Shown here: in pieces, positions 7,712 through 15,824 of the stretch | Layout: every line of letters starts with the position of its first letter | Position numbering within the stretch: position 1 is the first letter of the stretch | DNA from: DASVEE01 sp036380735 | GTDB lineage: Bacteria; Acidobacteriota; Thermoanaerobaculia; Gp7-AA8 | Length of the DNA stretch: 64,000 nt | Direction of reading: 5' to 3' | NCBI GenBank assembly: GCA_036380735.1 | Contig: DASVEE010000035.1 | Coordinates: 124,001-188,000, forward strand | Notes under the pieces: generated by a model | Database searches by the model: none | The model's input: the letters and a program-made list of their open reading frames with translations, nothing else | What the model was told of the DNA's origin: nothing | Made by a program: the position numbers and the translations under genes

Positions 7712-10700
7712 GTGAAAAAGCGCTCTCTCATCGTCATCGCTTTCTGCACCATCGCAATGGTCTGCAGTAAGAAAGAAACGGAAGCGCCGCCGATGTGGGT
7801 GAGGACGGTGGAACCGCGGCTGAGCGGGGACGTGGTCTATAGAGAATGCCGACGGCATCCTACCGCCGGCGACCGTGCCATTTCCGAAGTGCAATGCGGC
7901 GATCAGCCAAGCGAACAGACCGCATGTCCTGTGTCATTCGTGTCACCCGAGGACGCTCTCCGGCGGATTGGGCCGTGTGTGGACCTGGTCATCCCGTATC
8001 TGCGGGGACTTCAGGAGCACCGCGCGGATCTCGCCGCGGCGTACTTTGTTCGCGCCCGCAGGGACAGCCGGGCGTCCGATCTGGTAGAAGCGTTCCAAAT
8101 TCTTGAAGGTGCGGATGAGCGGCGGTCCGAGACGCACTTCAATCGCGCCTTGATCCTGCAGGAACTGGGATTCCCTGAAGATGCCATCGCATCGTGGGAC
8201 GCGTACTTGCGGCTCGATGACGGATCACGTTGGGCGACGGAGGCGCAGCAACATCGCTCCGCTCTGCTCGCACAGCGTATTCAGCGCTTCGACGCGGAAG
8301 CGTTGCAAACACTGCTTGGCAGTGGCGATCGCGCACAGTTACGGGCGTATGTGACTCCCTATCTCGACTCAGCCGAGCGCTATCTCGAAGATACGTTGCT
8401 TCCTTCGTACGCCGAGAGCCCCGCAGAGCAAAAACTCCATGACGCGCGGCTTCTGGCGGATGTGGTTGGCGCTGGAATCGGGGATTCATTTCCGCGCGAT
8501 ATCGTCGAAGCCACAGCGGACAACGGGAGTGGCGTCCTCCGGCGAGCGCAGAAAAACTTCAAGGCCGGACGTAATGCGTTCAATGATCTTCAGTATTCCG
8601 TCGCTGCTGGGTTCTACGAGCAAGCAGACAAGAGCTTCTTTGCTGCGAAAAGCCCACAGTGGATGCTTGCACGCCTGAACAGCACGAACGATACTAGCCT
8701 CGCCCCTGGCGAGGCGCTTCGTATCTTGTCGGAGCTCGAAACGGCGGCGCAGGACCATGGATATCATCATTTGATCGCAAGAATCCGTTCGAAGCGCGGC
8801 AACATCCTCGAGGCTAAGGGTGAATACTTGGAATCGCTGCGTCAATACGATCGCGCGGAAGCTTATTACCGCAAGGTGGGCGATCCTGAAAACCTGGCGA
8901 CAGTGTACGCGCGCAAGGTCGGCGTACTGCGGGTGATGGGACAGAACGAGCTCGCGTTGCATGACGCGTTGATCGCCCAACGCTTCCAAGCGAGTATGAC
9001 TAGCTATCGCACGTTTCACCTCTTTGCGGGTGAGTTCGGCCGTAGCGTCGAGGCATTGGGAGCCGTTCGCCTGGCACTCCTGAAGCAGAACAGCGTCATT
9101 CGGGATATCGAACGGCGACTTGCAGACCAGAAACAGCGAGACGTGAGGCAGACGAACCTGGCCATTGCGCTTCGCGTCCGTGCGGATTACGCGCTGCAAC
9201 TAGGAGCCGTGCAGCAGGCAACTGATGACCTTCGTCAAGCCGCCACGATTGCCAAGGCTGAGAAGAATGCGGCGTTGGGACACGAACTGCTCGGTCGAAT
9301 CAGTGAGGTGGAAGGGCTGGCGCTACTCCGCCGCAGCCCAGAGACCGCGGTCGAGAAATTCAGTGCAGCTCTCGACCACGTCGAAGCCAACCGCACTGAC
9401 CGTGCAAGATTGCTCGAACGGCGTGCGGCAGCGCATCACGCGATGGGGCGGAAGGAACTGTTCGCTCGTGACCTCAAATCCGCTATCAACGAACTGCAGG
9501 CGGAGCAGAACGCGAATCTCCAGGCGCGGCGGGAAGGGGAAGGGGAGCCTCTCTGGTCGGCCTACTTCCTCCGATTCGAGCCCATCTACCACCGTTTGGT
9601 GCGCCACTACGTCGAAGAGCATGACGTAGTGCGCGCGTTTGCGCATGCCGAGGGGGCCCGCGCGGTCGAAATCCTCCAGATGATCGGCGAGGCGCGTACT
9701 CCGATCACCGATATCGCAAAGATCCGTGCCGTACTGCCACAGGGGCAGACCATCCTGCAGTTCGTCGTCACTGAGGACGGCACGTTCACCTTCATTATCT
9801 CGCGTGAACAGTTCGAAGTCGTCACGCAGCAGCAGACCAGGCGCGAGGACGTCAAACGATGGCTCTCGATGCTGCAGGCCGCGGTGCGTCTTTCGGATCA
9901 TCGTGTGGCGGTGGAAGCGCTCACGCTGGCCTACGACGGCCTTTTCTCGATGCCCTTGCAGCGGGTTCGTGGTGACCACCGGGTGATCGTCGTTCCTGAT
10001 CGCTCGATGCAGGGACTACCGTTTCCCGCGCTCTTCGATCCCACCACACGGCGATTCCTGATCCAGCAGAGGGAGGTGGCGAGTGCCGGCAGCGCCACGC
10101 TTTACCTCTGGTCGCTGGAGCGCGATCGTGAGCTCTCGAAGTCGGATGTGACGCATTCGGTGTTGCTGCTCGGCAACCCGACCCTCGGTCCTCTCGAGCT
10201 GGATGCTCCCGTGGCACCGCTCCGTTGGGCGCAGCGTGAGGTGGAAGAGATTCGTGATCAGTATGCCGGTACATCGGTCTTCTTACGGACCGGTCCGGAC
10301 GCAACGGCGGCAACGTTCATGACGCAGGCGCCACGCAGCACCATTATCCATGTCGCCGCGCATGCGATCGCAAATGAGTGGATGCCGTGGCGGTCGTCGA
10401 TCCTCCTGGCGCCTCCCGGCGGCGAAGGTGGTGTGCTGGAGGCGCAGTATTTGATCCGTGAGTTGAATTTGAACCAAACGAAACTCGTCGTCTTATCCGC
10501 CTGCAAGACAGCAGGCGGTCTTCCTATTGGTCCTGAGGGTGTGGCGCCGCTGGTGCGGCCGCTGATTGCTGAAGGGGTTCCGGCTGTCGTGGGCAGCTTG
10601 TGGGACGTGAACGATGACGCCACAACGAAAACGTTGATGGTGTCTCTACATCGTCACTATCACGCTGGCCATGATGTGACGGTTGCGCTGAGAAAGGCGC

Positions 10701-10810
10701 AACTCGAGAAAATCGGAACCGCGGCCGACGGCCAGTCGTCGGTCCTCTCGTGGGCGGCGTTTCAGGTGACCGGACATGCTTCGTCACCGTTCGCTCCCGC
10801 CAAACCTTAA
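7712..10810 (+). CDS. TPR-repeat protein with C-terminal CHAT (caspase-like) domain
   Basis: 1032 residues. GTG start gives an N-terminal hydrophobic stretch (LIVIAFCTIAMVC followed by SKKETE), a possible lipoprotein or membrane anchor, though the lipobox is weak. The middle (about 100-620) is helical with tetratricopeptide-like repeats (for example LRQYDRAEAYYRKVGDPENL). The last 400 residues are a CHAT domain: the catalytic pair is seen as His884 in IHVAAHA and Cys931 in VVLSACKTA, followed by the family ending (PLIAEGVPAVVGSLWDVND and SWAAFQVTG). CHAT proteins are caspase-like cysteine proteases or their relatives; the TPR part would bind a partner or substrate. It is divergent from an ECF sigma pair and followed after 22 bp by an unknown gene. 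No ribosome site is seen before the GTG. Confidence 0.88.
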   Translation: MKKRSLIVIAFCTIAMVCSKKETEAPPMWVRTVEPRLSGDVVYRECRRHPTAGDRAISEVQCGDQPSEQTACPVSFVSPEDALRRIGPCVDLVIPYLRGLQEHRADLAAAYFVRARRDSRASDLVEAFQILEGADERRSETHFNRALILQELGFPEDAIASWDAYLRLDDGSRWATEAQQHRSALLAQRIQRFDAEALQTLLGSGDRAQLRAYVTPYLDSAERYLEDTLLPSYAESPAEQKLHDARLLADVVGAGIGDSFPRDIVEATADNGSGVLRRAQKNFKAGRNAFNDLQYSVAAGFYEQADKSFFAAKSPQWMLARLNSTNDTSLAPGEALRILSELETAAQDHGYHHLIARIRSKRGNILEAKGEYLESLRQYDRAEAYYRKVGDPENLATVYARKVGVLRVMGQNELALHDALIAQRFQASMTSYRTFHLFAGEFGRSVEALGAVRLALLKQNSVIRDIERRLADQKQRDVRQTNLAIALRVRADYALQLGAVQQATDDLRQAATIAKAEKNAALGHELLGRISEVEGLALLRRSPETAVEKFSAALDHVEANRTDRARLLERRAAAHHAMGRKELFARDLKSAINELQAEQNANLQARREGEGEPLWSAYFLRFEPIYHRLVRHYVEEHDVVRAFAHAEGARAVEILQMIGEARTPITDIAKIRAVLPQGQTILQFVVTEDGTFTFIISREQFEVVTQQQTRREDVKRWLSMLQAAVRLSDHRVAVEALTLAYDGLFSMPLQRVRGDHRVIVVPDRSMQGLPFPALFDPTTRRFLIQQREVASAGSATLYLWSLERDRELSKSDVTHSVLLLGNPTLGPLELDAPVAPLRWAQREVEEIRDQYAGTSVFLRTGPDATAATFMTQAPRSTIIHVAAHAIANEWMPWRSSILLAPPGGEGGVLEAQYLIRELNLNQTKLVVLSACKTAGGLPIGPEGVAPLVRPLIAEGVPAVVGSLWDVNDDATTKTLMVSLHRHYHAGHDVTVALRKAQLEKIGTAADGQSSVLSWAAFQVTGHASSPFAPAKP

Positions 10811-10816
10811 GCAATC

Positions 10817-10824
10817 AGAGGAGA
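10817..10824 (+). promoter_or_regulatory. Ribosome binding site that sets the TTG start at 10833
   Basis: AGAGGAGA ends 8 bp before TTG 10833. The frame stays open to an ATG at 10776 inside the CHAT gene, but that start has no such site and overlaps the upstream coding region. Confidence 0.65.
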
Positions 10825-10832
10825 AACACACC

Positions 10833-11894
10833 TTGGATTTCGTGGTCAGGATTCTTTTCAGTGGCCTGATGGCCTTCATTCCCAGCGACAACGGGCAGCA
10901 GCTCGACGTCGTGCTGCTCAATGTGAAGCACGCGCATCACCTCTCCGACGGCTCGCCGCTGGGCAAGCACAACTCGATGCTCATCAGCCGCGCCGGTACG
11001 TGCACGGGCGATTGCCCGACCAATGACGGCACGACGGCGCAACTCATCTTTCCCGACAAGACGCTGACGCAGGCGCAGGCGGCGCTCGTCGATGCCACCA
11101 GCGGCGGCGGCGCGTGGATTCTCAACGGCTCACACCTCACCGTCCAGAAGGGGGGCAGCAATGCTCCGGCGCTGCCGGGACTCACGTGGCGCACCGGCGT
11201 TCGTCCGGTCGTCAACGGCGTTCCCGCTGCGTATCCGACGACCGCCACCGAGCGTGAGGATTACTCGTGGCTCGCCGACATGCAGCAGATCTGCGGGAGT
11301 GGCTGCACGTTCGACGCGGACCTGATCGGCTCCAATCCTCCGGAGGATCTCGTCGTGGCGTGCTTTCGTCTGCGCAGCGGCAAGGCGTACACCTACTCCG
11401 TCGGCCGCATTGGCGACAACGTGTTGCCGGTAAAGTTCAAGCGTCTCGACGGCAGCGGCACCGCCACCTCCGCGCAGGCCGTGGCGACGTGGGTCGGCGT
11501 GGACATCGAGGTCTCGGGCGACAGCATCGAGATCGTCGAGGAGAAGTTCGATGCGACCGGCGGCCGCTCGATGAAGCTGACGCCCGACGCGAACGATCGC
11601 GTCGAGCTCGCGGTGCTCAATCTCCCGCCCTTTGTGCCTCCCGCTTCGGCCAGCACGCTCGCGCCGCAGGCCGGCAAGCATTTCGAGGCGTTCTACGACC
11701 TGCTGACGACCGCACCGGCCAAGGACGCTCGCCTCGTTCCGATCGCCGACAATGCGACGAGCGTGAACTGGGCGCTGGTGCACCCGCACAGCTCCGTGAA
11801 CGCTTCGCCGCTTCTTGCCAAGCTGCGGCTCGACATCAGCCGCGGACCGTACGACCGCCTGCTCTGCCCGCCGGTCGGCGGCGGCACTCCCTAA
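10833..11894 (+). CDS. Protein of unknown function, partner of the CHAT gene
   Basis: 353 residues from TTG 10833 (see the ribosome site at 10817). I do not recognise the family. It opens MDFVVRILFSGLMAFIPSDN, which is amphipathic but not a clear signal peptide, and has a mixed alpha/beta composition with a Cys pair (TCTGDC), a second pair (ICGSGC), and LVVACFRLRSGKAYTYSVG in the centre. The later half has long beta-rich stretches (VDIEVSGDSIEIVEEKFD). The gene follows the CHAT gene by 22 bp and is closed by a strong terminator, so the two form a transcription unit. It may be the substrate, partner or regulator of the CHAT protein; this is inference from order only. Confidence 0.65.
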   Translation: MDFVVRILFSGLMAFIPSDNGQQLDVVLLNVKHAHHLSDGSPLGKHNSMLISRAGTCTGDCPTNDGTTAQLIFPDKTLTQAQAALVDATSGGGAWILNGSHLTVQKGGSNAPALPGLTWRTGVRPVVNGVPAAYPTTATEREDYSWLADMQQICGSGCTFDADLIGSNPPEDLVVACFRLRSGKAYTYSVGRIGDNVLPVKFKRLDGSGTATSAQAVATWVGVDIEVSGDSIEIVEEKFDATGGRSMKLTPDANDRVELAVLNLPPFVPPASASTLAPQAGKHFEAFYDLLTTAPAKDARLVPIADNATSVNWALVHPHSSVNASPLLAKLRLDISRGPYDRLLCPPVGGGTP

Positions 11895-11910
11895 ATTTTC
11901 GTTTCGCCGA

Positions 11911-11941
11911 GGCTCGCCACCGACCGGTGGCGAGCCTTTTC
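11911..11941 (+). terminator. Rho-independent terminator
   Basis: Perfect 11-bp stem GGCTCGCCACC / GGTGGCGAGCC with a four-base loop, followed by TTTTC. It ends the CHAT-unknown transcription unit before the lipoprotein-caspase unit. Confidence 0.9.
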
Positions 11942-11960
11942 TCATGACAGGAGAACGAAC

Positions 11961-12344
11961 ATGCGCAAACTCTGTGCGCTGGCCCTTGCTCTGCTCTGCG
12001 CCGGCGCGTGCGAATCGTACCGGGCGAAGGATCCACGCATCACGGCGGCGAAGGAGCTGACCGCAATTTACGAACGGTCGCGCTTTGCGAACTGGGGACT
12101 GTACGCGAACGCTGCCGGGCGAGACTGCGGTGTCCTGTACATCCAGACGTCCAATACGATGGGCAGCTCGATGGTCGAAGCGATCCATTACGGCTTCGGC
12201 CAGTACGATGCTTACAAAGGCGGCATTCATCAGTACTACCACGAGCGCGCGTTCCGCGGCGCCGTCTATAAAGACGCCACCGGCCGCTCCTGGCAGTACG
12301 GAATCGACGAAGCGGAGGTCAAGAGCATTGTTCCGTGCCGCTAG
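11961..12344 (+). CDS. Small lipoprotein upstream of the caspase-like gene
   Basis: 127 residues, ATG preceded by AGGAGAAC. The N-terminus MRKLCALALALLCAGAC is a lipoprotein signal with the acceptor Cys in CAGAC-ESY. The mature part of about 110 residues has ERSRFANWGLYANAAGRDC, GFGQYDAYKGGIHQYYHERA and ends VKSIVPCR; it is rich in Tyr and Gly, with two further Cys. No family is recognised. The caspase-like gene starts within its last 17 bp, so both proteins should be made together; an inhibitor, substrate or localisation factor for the peptidase is possible. Confidence 0.7.
   Translation: MRKLCALALALLCAGACESYRAKDPRITAAKELTAIYERSRFANWGLYANAAGRDCGVLYIQTSNTMGSSMVEAIHYGFGQYDAYKGGIHQYYHERAFRGAVYKDATGRSWQYGIDEAEVKSIVPCR
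12314..12319 (+). promoter_or_regulatory. Ribosome binding site that sets the TTG start at 12328
   Basis: GGAGGT lies inside the end of the lipoprotein gene, 8 bp before TTG 12328. It supports this start over the next in-frame ATG (12355), which would shorten the signal peptide. Confidence 0.65.
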
Positions 12345-13800
12345 TGTCGTCCTCATGCTCTTGATGGCTGCTGCCGCCGAGCGTGCCGCGCATCCGACGC
12401 AGAAGCGCGCGCTGCTCGTCGGGATCAACGACTACAGTGCGTCGACGCTGCCGGTGCAGTCGGACGCGCCCGACCGGGGGTGGCCCAGCCTGCTCGGTGC
12501 CGTCAATGACGTGACCACGCTCCGCGAGCTGCTGCTGGCGCGTGATTTTGAGGTCGTGTCGCTCACGGATCAGCAGGCGACGCGGCGTGCGATCGTCGGT
12601 CAGCTCGAACGGCTCGCACGGACCGTACGCCGCGGGGATGTCGTCTTCTTCTACTTTGCCGGGCATGGCTCGCAGGTGCGGAACTCGCGGTCCGATGAGG
12701 CGGACGGTCTCGATGAGTCGCTCGTGCCGGCCGACTCGCGGCGCGGCGGGGCCGACATTCGCGACAAGGAGCTGCGGCGTCTGTTCAACCGTATCCTCGA
12801 CCACGGGGCGAAGCTGACGGTGATGATCGACAGTTGCCACAGCGGCTCGGGCGCACGGGGACGTACGCGCGCCATTGCACGCGACGAGCGCGATGTGGCC
12901 GATGCCGCGCCGTACGGTCCGTACCCCGAGGATCGGGGGGCGCTGGTGATTGCGGCGGCGCAGGACTATGACCGCGCCGGCGAAGTGCCGGATGCCGACG
13001 GCAAGATGCGCGGCGCATTCACCTGGGCGTGGCTGCGCGCGTTGCGCGACGCGCAGCCGAACGAGGCAGCGGTCGAAACGTTTCTCCGCGCGCAGGCGCG
13101 CCTGCGCGGGGAGACGCCGTTGCAGGAGCCGGTGCTCGCCGGCAACGACACCGCGCGGCAGACGCCGTTTCTCGGCGAACGGCCGGCGGCCCGCCGCAGC
13201 GTCGTCGCCGTGGAGCAGGTGCAGCGCGATGGCACCGTCGTCCTGCAGGGCGGTTGGGCCAACGGACTTGTCCCCGGCGATGACGTGCAGGGCGTGCGCG
13301 TGACGAAGCTGCTGGGGCCAGGGCGGAGCGAAGGCATACGTGAAGCGGATGCGCCTCGCGCCGGTGAGCTCCTGGAAACGGAGTCGCGCCGCTGGTACGA
13401 AGCCGAGGCCCCGTCCTCCGGCTGCCGCCTCGAGGTGCGGCGCGGCGGCAAGCCCGTGCAGGTGCTCTACGGCGGACAAAGCTACGAGCTGTTTCTGCAC
13501 GGCAATCCGGAGCGCTTCGTCTATGTCTTCGCCACCGACAGCAGCGGCCACAGCACGCTGCTTTTTCCGGAGCGCGGCTCGGTCGAGAACCGCCACGTCG
13601 CGCCGAAGCTGTGCGACTTTACCGTCGCCCCGCCTTACGGCAACGACACGTTCTACCTCTTGACCACCGACGAGCCGCTGCCGAATCCTTGGGTCTTGCA
13701 ATGGGACGGTGTGCGCGCGCCGTTCGCCGCATCCTGGTCACTCGACAAATTCGTCTATGAAACACGCCACAAAGCCACGCGTGCGGTGTCTAAGCAGTGA
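12328..13800 (+). CDS. Secreted caspase-like peptidase (C14 family) with C-terminal DUF4384-like domain
   Basis: 490 residues from TTG. Signal peptide FRAASVVLMLLMAAAAERAA, then the caspase fold: KRALLVGINDYSA (first strand), catalytic His113 in FYFAGHGSQ, catalytic Cys170 in MIDSCHSGS, and the third strand GALVIAAAQDYDRAGE. The region after about residue 330 (VLYGGQSYELFLHGNPERFV, TLLFPERGS) resembles the DUF4384 domain often attached to bacterial caspases. Both catalytic residues are intact. Bacterial C14 enzymes cut after Arg/Lys and several act in stress or death responses; the signal peptide points to the periplasm or exterior. It overlaps the lipoprotein gene by 17 bp and lies 1.5 kb from a CHAT protease, its distant relative. 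Confidence 0.88.
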   Translation: MFRAASVVLMLLMAAAAERAAHPTQKRALLVGINDYSASTLPVQSDAPDRGWPSLLGAVNDVTTLRELLLARDFEVVSLTDQQATRRAIVGQLERLARTVRRGDVVFFYFAGHGSQVRNSRSDEADGLDESLVPADSRRGGADIRDKELRRLFNRILDHGAKLTVMIDSCHSGSGARGRTRAIARDERDVADAAPYGPYPEDRGALVIAAAQDYDRAGEVPDADGKMRGAFTWAWLRALRDAQPNEAAVETFLRAQARLRGETPLQEPVLAGNDTARQTPFLGERPAARRSVVAVEQVQRDGTVVLQGGWANGLVPGDDVQGVRVTKLLGPGRSEGIREADAPRAGELLETESRRWYEAEAPSSGCRLEVRRGGKPVQVLYGGQSYELFLHGNPERFVYVFATDSSGHSTLLFPERGSVENRHVAPKLCDFTVAPPYGNDTFYLLTTDEPLPNPWVLQWDGVRAPFAASWSLDKFVYETRHKATRAVSKQ

Positions 13801-13880
13801 CTCCCTCCCCGACGGCTCACGCCTCGCGGGCACTCTCATCCTCAGCGCGGCCGAAGGCGGGGGAGGGGGTCAGCTCGGAA

Positions 13881-13977
13881 GGCGAACGCAGAAGTCAGAA
13901 CGCAGAACGCAGAACGTAGAAAGTAGGCGCCGTGCGCGTGTCTTTCTTCATTCTGCGTTCTGCGTTCTGACTTCTTA
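13881..13977. repeat. 7-bp-unit hairpin element (GAACGCA type)
   Basis: Left arm of GAACGCA/GAAGTCA units and right arm of TCTGCGT units, complementary over about 28 bases around a 30-base tip. It sits between the converging ends of the caspase-like and PilZ genes. Bases 13801-13870 before it also form a weaker pair (CTCCCTCCCC with GGGGGAGGGG). The unit sequence differs from the CGTTTTC family, but the design is the same. Confidence 0.75.
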
Positions 13978-13991
13978 CCCTTTCGGTTCTC

Positions 13992-14993
13992 TCAGTCGTG
14001 CAGCGGCAACTCGAACGCCCTGCCTACGATCGTCGCGTCCACTGTCCGGTCGAGGTACTCCCACACGGCCAGCGCGTCGGGGTGATTGGCGATGGGCTGG
14101 GCGATGTTGCGGGTGCCGGGGTCGGCGATCGTGATGCGTGCGCGGCGGTACCAGTGCAGCGCTTCCTCGGGGTTCAGGCGCAGCTCTTCGCGGACGCCCT
14201 GGATCAGGAGGAACTGCTCGGCGGGGATGCCGGAGGATTCGATCTCGCGGTAGGACGGTGCGTACTGGCGTGCGCGGGCACGCATGATCTTGAGCTTGAG
14301 GCGGAGCGACTGCGTGTCGAGCACGGCGCCGTTGTTCTCGCAGAGATGGCCGATGGCGAGGCGCAGCAGCTCCGGCTTCTCATTGATGAAGAGGCCCGCC
14401 TGCCAGGTGCGGACGGCGCTGCCGCTGATGGCTTTCAGCGCGGTCCAGACGACCTGGCCGGTCACGTGGACGTCGATGTCGGAGTTGGGGGCGACGAAGC
14501 GCAGCGGCAGGCGCGTGCTGAGCTCGAGCTGCATCGTCGTGGCGATGCGGGCGCCGCGCGCCGAGAGGTTGTCGATCGTGACGGGCCGCTCGCCGAAGAT
14601 GCCGTCGATGGCCGGGGTGAGGAAGAAGCGGTCGGTGGAGCGCAGCTCTTCGATGCGGCTGGTGCGGCTCGACGTCTGGAGCTGCGCGAGCAGTCCCTGC
14701 ACGCGCTCCGGTGCGCCGTACGTGCGCGCTCCGGAGACGTAGCGTCCGGTCGAGGGATCCGGTTGGCTCCAGACGACGACCGCTTCAAGCGCCAGCTGTG
14801 ACGCGCCTTTGTCGACGGAGATGCGGAGCAGCGACTTGGTGCCGGTCTGCAGCGGCGCGTCGTGGCGGAAACGCGCGCCTTTTTCGGAGATGTCGCAGAC
14901 GGCGACGGGTGAGTCGCCGAACGTGGCGGCGAGTGGCGGCGCGAGCAGAAAACGCTCGGCCGTGCGGAGGTTGCGTGCAGCGGCTTCGTACAT
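13992..14993 (-). CDS. Protein with two PilZ domains
   Basis: 333 residues. Two PilZ-like units are seen: residues about 6-100 (RTAERFLLAPPLAATFGDS, then CDISEKGARFRHDAPL) and about 115-225 (RSTDRFFLTPAIDGIFGERP, then IDNLSARGARIATTMQLE). PilZ domains bind cyclic di-GMP through an RxxxR and a (D/N)xSxxG motif. Here the second motif is kept in both units (DISEKG, NLSARG) but the arginine motif is reduced to RTAER/RSTDR, so binding is uncertain. The C-terminal 110 residues are helical and unrecognised. The frame extends 9 codons to TTG 15020; ATG 14993 is preferred. Soluble, no signal peptide. A double HD-GYP protein at 25383 could degrade the same messenger. Confidence 0.75.
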   Translation of the reverse strand: MYEAAARNLRTAERFLLAPPLAATFGDSPVAVCDISEKGARFRHDAPLQTGTKSLLRISVDKGASQLALEAVVVWSQPDPSTGRYVSGARTYGAPERVQGLLAQLQTSSRTSRIEELRSTDRFFLTPAIDGIFGERPVTIDNLSARGARIATTMQLELSTRLPLRFVAPNSDIDVHVTGQVVWTALKAISGSAVRTWQAGLFINEKPELLRLAIGHLCENNGAVLDTQSLRLKLKIMRARARQYAPSYREIESSGIPAEQFLLIQGVREELRLNPEEALHWYRRARITIADPGTRNIAQPIANHPDALAVWEYLDRTVDATIVGRAFELPLHD

Positions 14994-15090
14994 TTGGAGT
15001 GGACCCGTGACAGAGTACAACGTTGTTCCGACCGTTTAGCATCGTCGGGACGCGTCTATTGTGATACGTCTCACGCCAAATGGAGGATGG

Positions 15091-15756
15091 ATGGAACGAC
15101 GTTTCGACATCGTCACCTTCGACTGTTACGGAACGCTGATCGACTGGGAGCACGGGATCGCCGAGGCGTTCCTGCGCGCGGCGCGCGAAGATGGAATCGA
15201 GCTCCGCCGCGAATCGGTCCTCCGCGCCTACAGCGACGTCGAGCCGTTCGTGCAGCAGGAGCGGTATCGCGCCTACCGCGACGTCCTCACCGAGGTCGCC
15301 ACGCGCGTCGCCCACGCCCTCGGGTGGGCCCTGGCCTACGAGCGGGGAACGTTCCTCGCCGGGTCGTTGCCGGAGTGGAAGCCGTTCCCGGACACGAACC
15401 CGGCGCTCGAGCGTCTCCGCGATGCGGGGTACAAGCTCGGCATCCTGTCGAACGTGGACAACGACCTGCTCTCCGGCACGCGCCGGCACTTCACGGTGGA
15501 GTTCGACGTGATCATCACCGCGCAGCAGGTGCACTCCTACAAGCCGGGCCACGCACACTTTCTCGCCGCGCGGGAGCGCATCGGCAAGCAGCGCTGGCTG
15601 CACGCGGCGCAGAGCAACTACCACGACATCGTCCCGGCGAATCAGTTGGGGATTGCGAACGCGTGGATCAACCGCCACGGCGAAGACCGCCTGCCCGGCG
15701 GAGAGCCGGGGATGATGTTCCGCAACCTGACGGAACTGGCCGACGCGCTGACGTAG
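15091..15756 (+). CDS. HAD-superfamily hydrolase (2-haloacid dehalogenase-like)
   Basis: 221 residues; ATG 15091 preceded by GGAGG. HAD motifs: FDCYGTL with the nucleophile Asp (motif I, residue about 11), ILSNVDND (motif II), SYKPG with the lysine (motif III). The final acidic motif is replaced by the less typical HDIVPANQLGI, where the usual D-x-x-x-D is changed to H-D. The cap is helical and inserted between motifs I and II (HAD subfamily IA). The FDxYGTL signature is that of the dehalogenase group, but members also act on phosphorylated substrates; the substrate cannot be told. It stands alone, facing the thiolase gene. Confidence 0.82.
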   Translation: MERRFDIVTFDCYGTLIDWEHGIAEAFLRAAREDGIELRRESVLRAYSDVEPFVQQERYRAYRDVLTEVATRVAHALGWALAYERGTFLAGSLPEWKPFPDTNPALERLRDAGYKLGILSNVDNDLLSGTRRHFTVEFDVIITAQQVHSYKPGHAHFLAARERIGKQRWLHAAQSNYHDIVPANQLGIANAWINRHGEDRLPGGEPGMMFRNLTELADALT

Positions 15757-15786
15757 AAAAGAAAAGCCCCGGCCGAGGCCGGGGCT
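15755..15786 (-). terminator. Rho-independent terminator for the thiolase gene
   Basis: Stem AGCCCCGGCC / GGCCGGGGCT with a two-base GA loop; read on the minus strand it is followed by TTTTCTTTT. It lies in the convergent gap after the HAD gene and may work in both directions. Confidence 0.8.
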
Positions 15787-15792
15787 GCAGAC

Positions 15793-15820
15793 AGTCCTAT
15801 CTGTCCTATTCGTCCTATCG
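15793..15820. repeat. 9-bp-unit element, single arm
   Basis: Three 9-bp steps of the type GTCCTATCT / GTCCTATTC, placed between the terminator and the thiolase stop. No opposite arm is seen. Confidence 0.75.
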
Positions 15821-15824
15821 TTCC

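Noticed and set aside
7672..7712. Defined promoter pair between the sigma factor and CHAT genes
   Set aside because: Only 39 bp; a TATCTT-like box is visible but no matching -35, so no promoter is claimed.
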